A stretch of DNA of 6,187 nt, from contig WFLZ01000117.1 of assembly GCA_009177225.1 (NCBI GenBank), forward strand, positions 6,632 through 12,818, given 5' to 3'. The position numbers were made by a program, and so were the translations under genes. Of this stretch, positions 5,525-6,187 are shown piece after piece (the first letter of the stretch is position 1; every line of letters starts with the position of its first letter). The stretch is from Clostridia bacterium (GTDB taxonomy: Bacteria > Bacillota > Clostridia > Oscillospirales > Ruminococcaceae). Under the pieces are notes generated by a model that was given only the letters and a program-made list of their open reading frames with translations, searched no databases and was not told the origin of the DNA.

Positions 5525-6187
5525 ATGGGCATAATTATTGCAATAATTATTTTCGGACTTATAGTTACTGTCCACGAGTTCGGACATTTTATATGTGCAA
5601 AACTAAGCAAAGTAAGGGTACTGGAATTTTCGGTAGGCATGGGACCTAAACTTATACAGAAGAAAAAAGGTGAAACCATGTATTCGCTAAGACTTCTGCC
5701 TGTAGGGGGGTACTGTTCTATGGAAGGTGAAGATTCCGATTCGGACGACCCCCACAGTTTCCGCAGTGCAAAACTCTGGAAACGCATGGTTATACTTGTC
5801 GCAGGAGCAGGAATGAATTTTGTTTTAGGATTTGTGGCGATAGTTGTCATGATGTCAATGCTCGGGTCTGTTCCTACAACGCAGATATCGGGATTCAGTG
5901 CAGTAGAGCTTGAGGACGGTACTCTTGAACGCCGTGCGGACAGTTACGACACGGGACTAAGACATGATGATATTTTTTATAAGATAGACGGCACGCATAT
6001 TTTCAGTATGCTCGACCTTAACGCACTTCTTTTGTCTGCACCCACGAACGTTCACGACGTTACTGTTATACGTAACGGCAAAAAGATAAAAATTGAAAAT
6101 GTAAATTTCGGTGACGCAAGTGGTAACGCTATAGATTTCGGACTTGTACACAAGAACAAAACACCTTTCAGCGTTGTGAAAGGTTCA
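5525..6187 (+). CDS. rseP: RseP/RasP-type site-2 intramembrane zinc metalloprotease, N-terminal part (3' end outside window)
   Basis: A membrane protease of the M50B family that cleaves transmembrane anti-sigma factors and leftover signal peptides. The frame is open from the ATG to the window edge, giving 221 residues of a family usually 340-450 long. A first membrane helix (2-16) carries HEFGH at 17-21, the HExxH zinc site with H17, E18 and H21. It is followed by FSVGMGPKL (35-43) and LRLLPVGGYCSMEGE (55-69), both family landmarks. A second membrane helix at about 88-113 starts with LVAGAGMNFVLG. A PDZ-like domain occupies about 118-195, with GLRHDDIFYKIDG (144-156) matching the core of such domains. 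The second zinc-ligand motif would lie beyond the window. GAAGGGAG (5505-5512) is 12 bases before this ATG, a longish gap. An ATT codon at 5519 is the only closer in-frame alternative and is less likely. Confidence 0.93.
   Translation, partial: MGIIIAIIIFGLIVTVHEFGHFICAKLSKVRVLEFSVGMGPKLIQKKKGETMYSLRLLPVGGYCSMEGEDSDSDDPHSFRSAKLWKRMVILVAGAGMNFVLGFVAIVVMMSMLGSVPTTQISGFSAVELEDGTLERRADSYDTGLRHDDIFYKIDGTHIFSMLDLNALLLSAPTNVHDVTVIRNGKKIKIENVNFGDASGNAIDFGLVHKNKTPFSVVKGS

Noticed and set aside
5431..5850. 139-codon - strand frame opposite dxr and rseP
   Set aside because: It lies antisense to two strong family matches. Its low-complexity serine, threonine and isoleucine-rich translation is typical of a shadow frame.

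Overview
The window looks like a chromosomal housekeeping segment from a low-to-moderate GC Gram-positive bacterium of the Clostridia, plausibly a Ruminococcus/Oscillospiraceae-type gut organism. This rests on the AGGAGG-type ribosome binding sites, the AT-rich spacers with sigma-A promoters, CCA-encoding tRNA genes, the character of the proteins, and the gene order pyrH-frr-uppS-cdsA-dxr-rseP, which is common in Firmicutes. The genus is an inference, because no similarity search could be run.

Left part (1-388): the 3' end of an alpha/beta-hydrolase-like gene on the + strand, closed by a strong intrinsic terminator. It converges on a second, leftward-reading terminator that ends a tRNA operon on the - strand.

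Middle-left (389-835): 551 bases (285-835) hold no protein gene, but they are densely used. They contain the two terminators, two tandem serine tRNA genes (GCU and UGA anticodons, - strand), a near-consensus - strand promoter for them, and a + strand promoter just upstream of pyrH. The tRNA operon and the pyrH operon are therefore divergent.

Right part (836-6187): a tightly packed + strand operon. pyrH (UMP kinase) and frr (ribosome recycling factor) are followed by uppS (undecaprenyl diphosphate synthase) and cdsA (CDP-diacylglycerol synthase), which overlap by one base. A terminator-like hairpin comes next, then a small two-pass membrane protein with a DUF3592-like domain, then dxr (first committed step of the MEP isoprenoid pathway), then the first 221 codons of an RseP/RasP-type intramembrane metalloprotease that runs off the window. 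The genes join nucleotide supply, translation recycling and envelope building: dxr feeds the isoprenoid precursors that UppS polymerises into the cell-wall lipid carrier, CdsA makes the activated phospholipid precursor, and RseP acts in envelope proteolysis.

The departures from the usual Firmicutes layout are modest. rpsB-tsf is not immediately upstream of pyrH. A DUF3592-like gene, with a preceding hairpin containing an orphan Shine-Dalgarno sequence, sits between cdsA and dxr. I see no CRISPR array, transposon, phage or toxin-antitoxin signature, and nothing that qualifies as a new multi-gene system.
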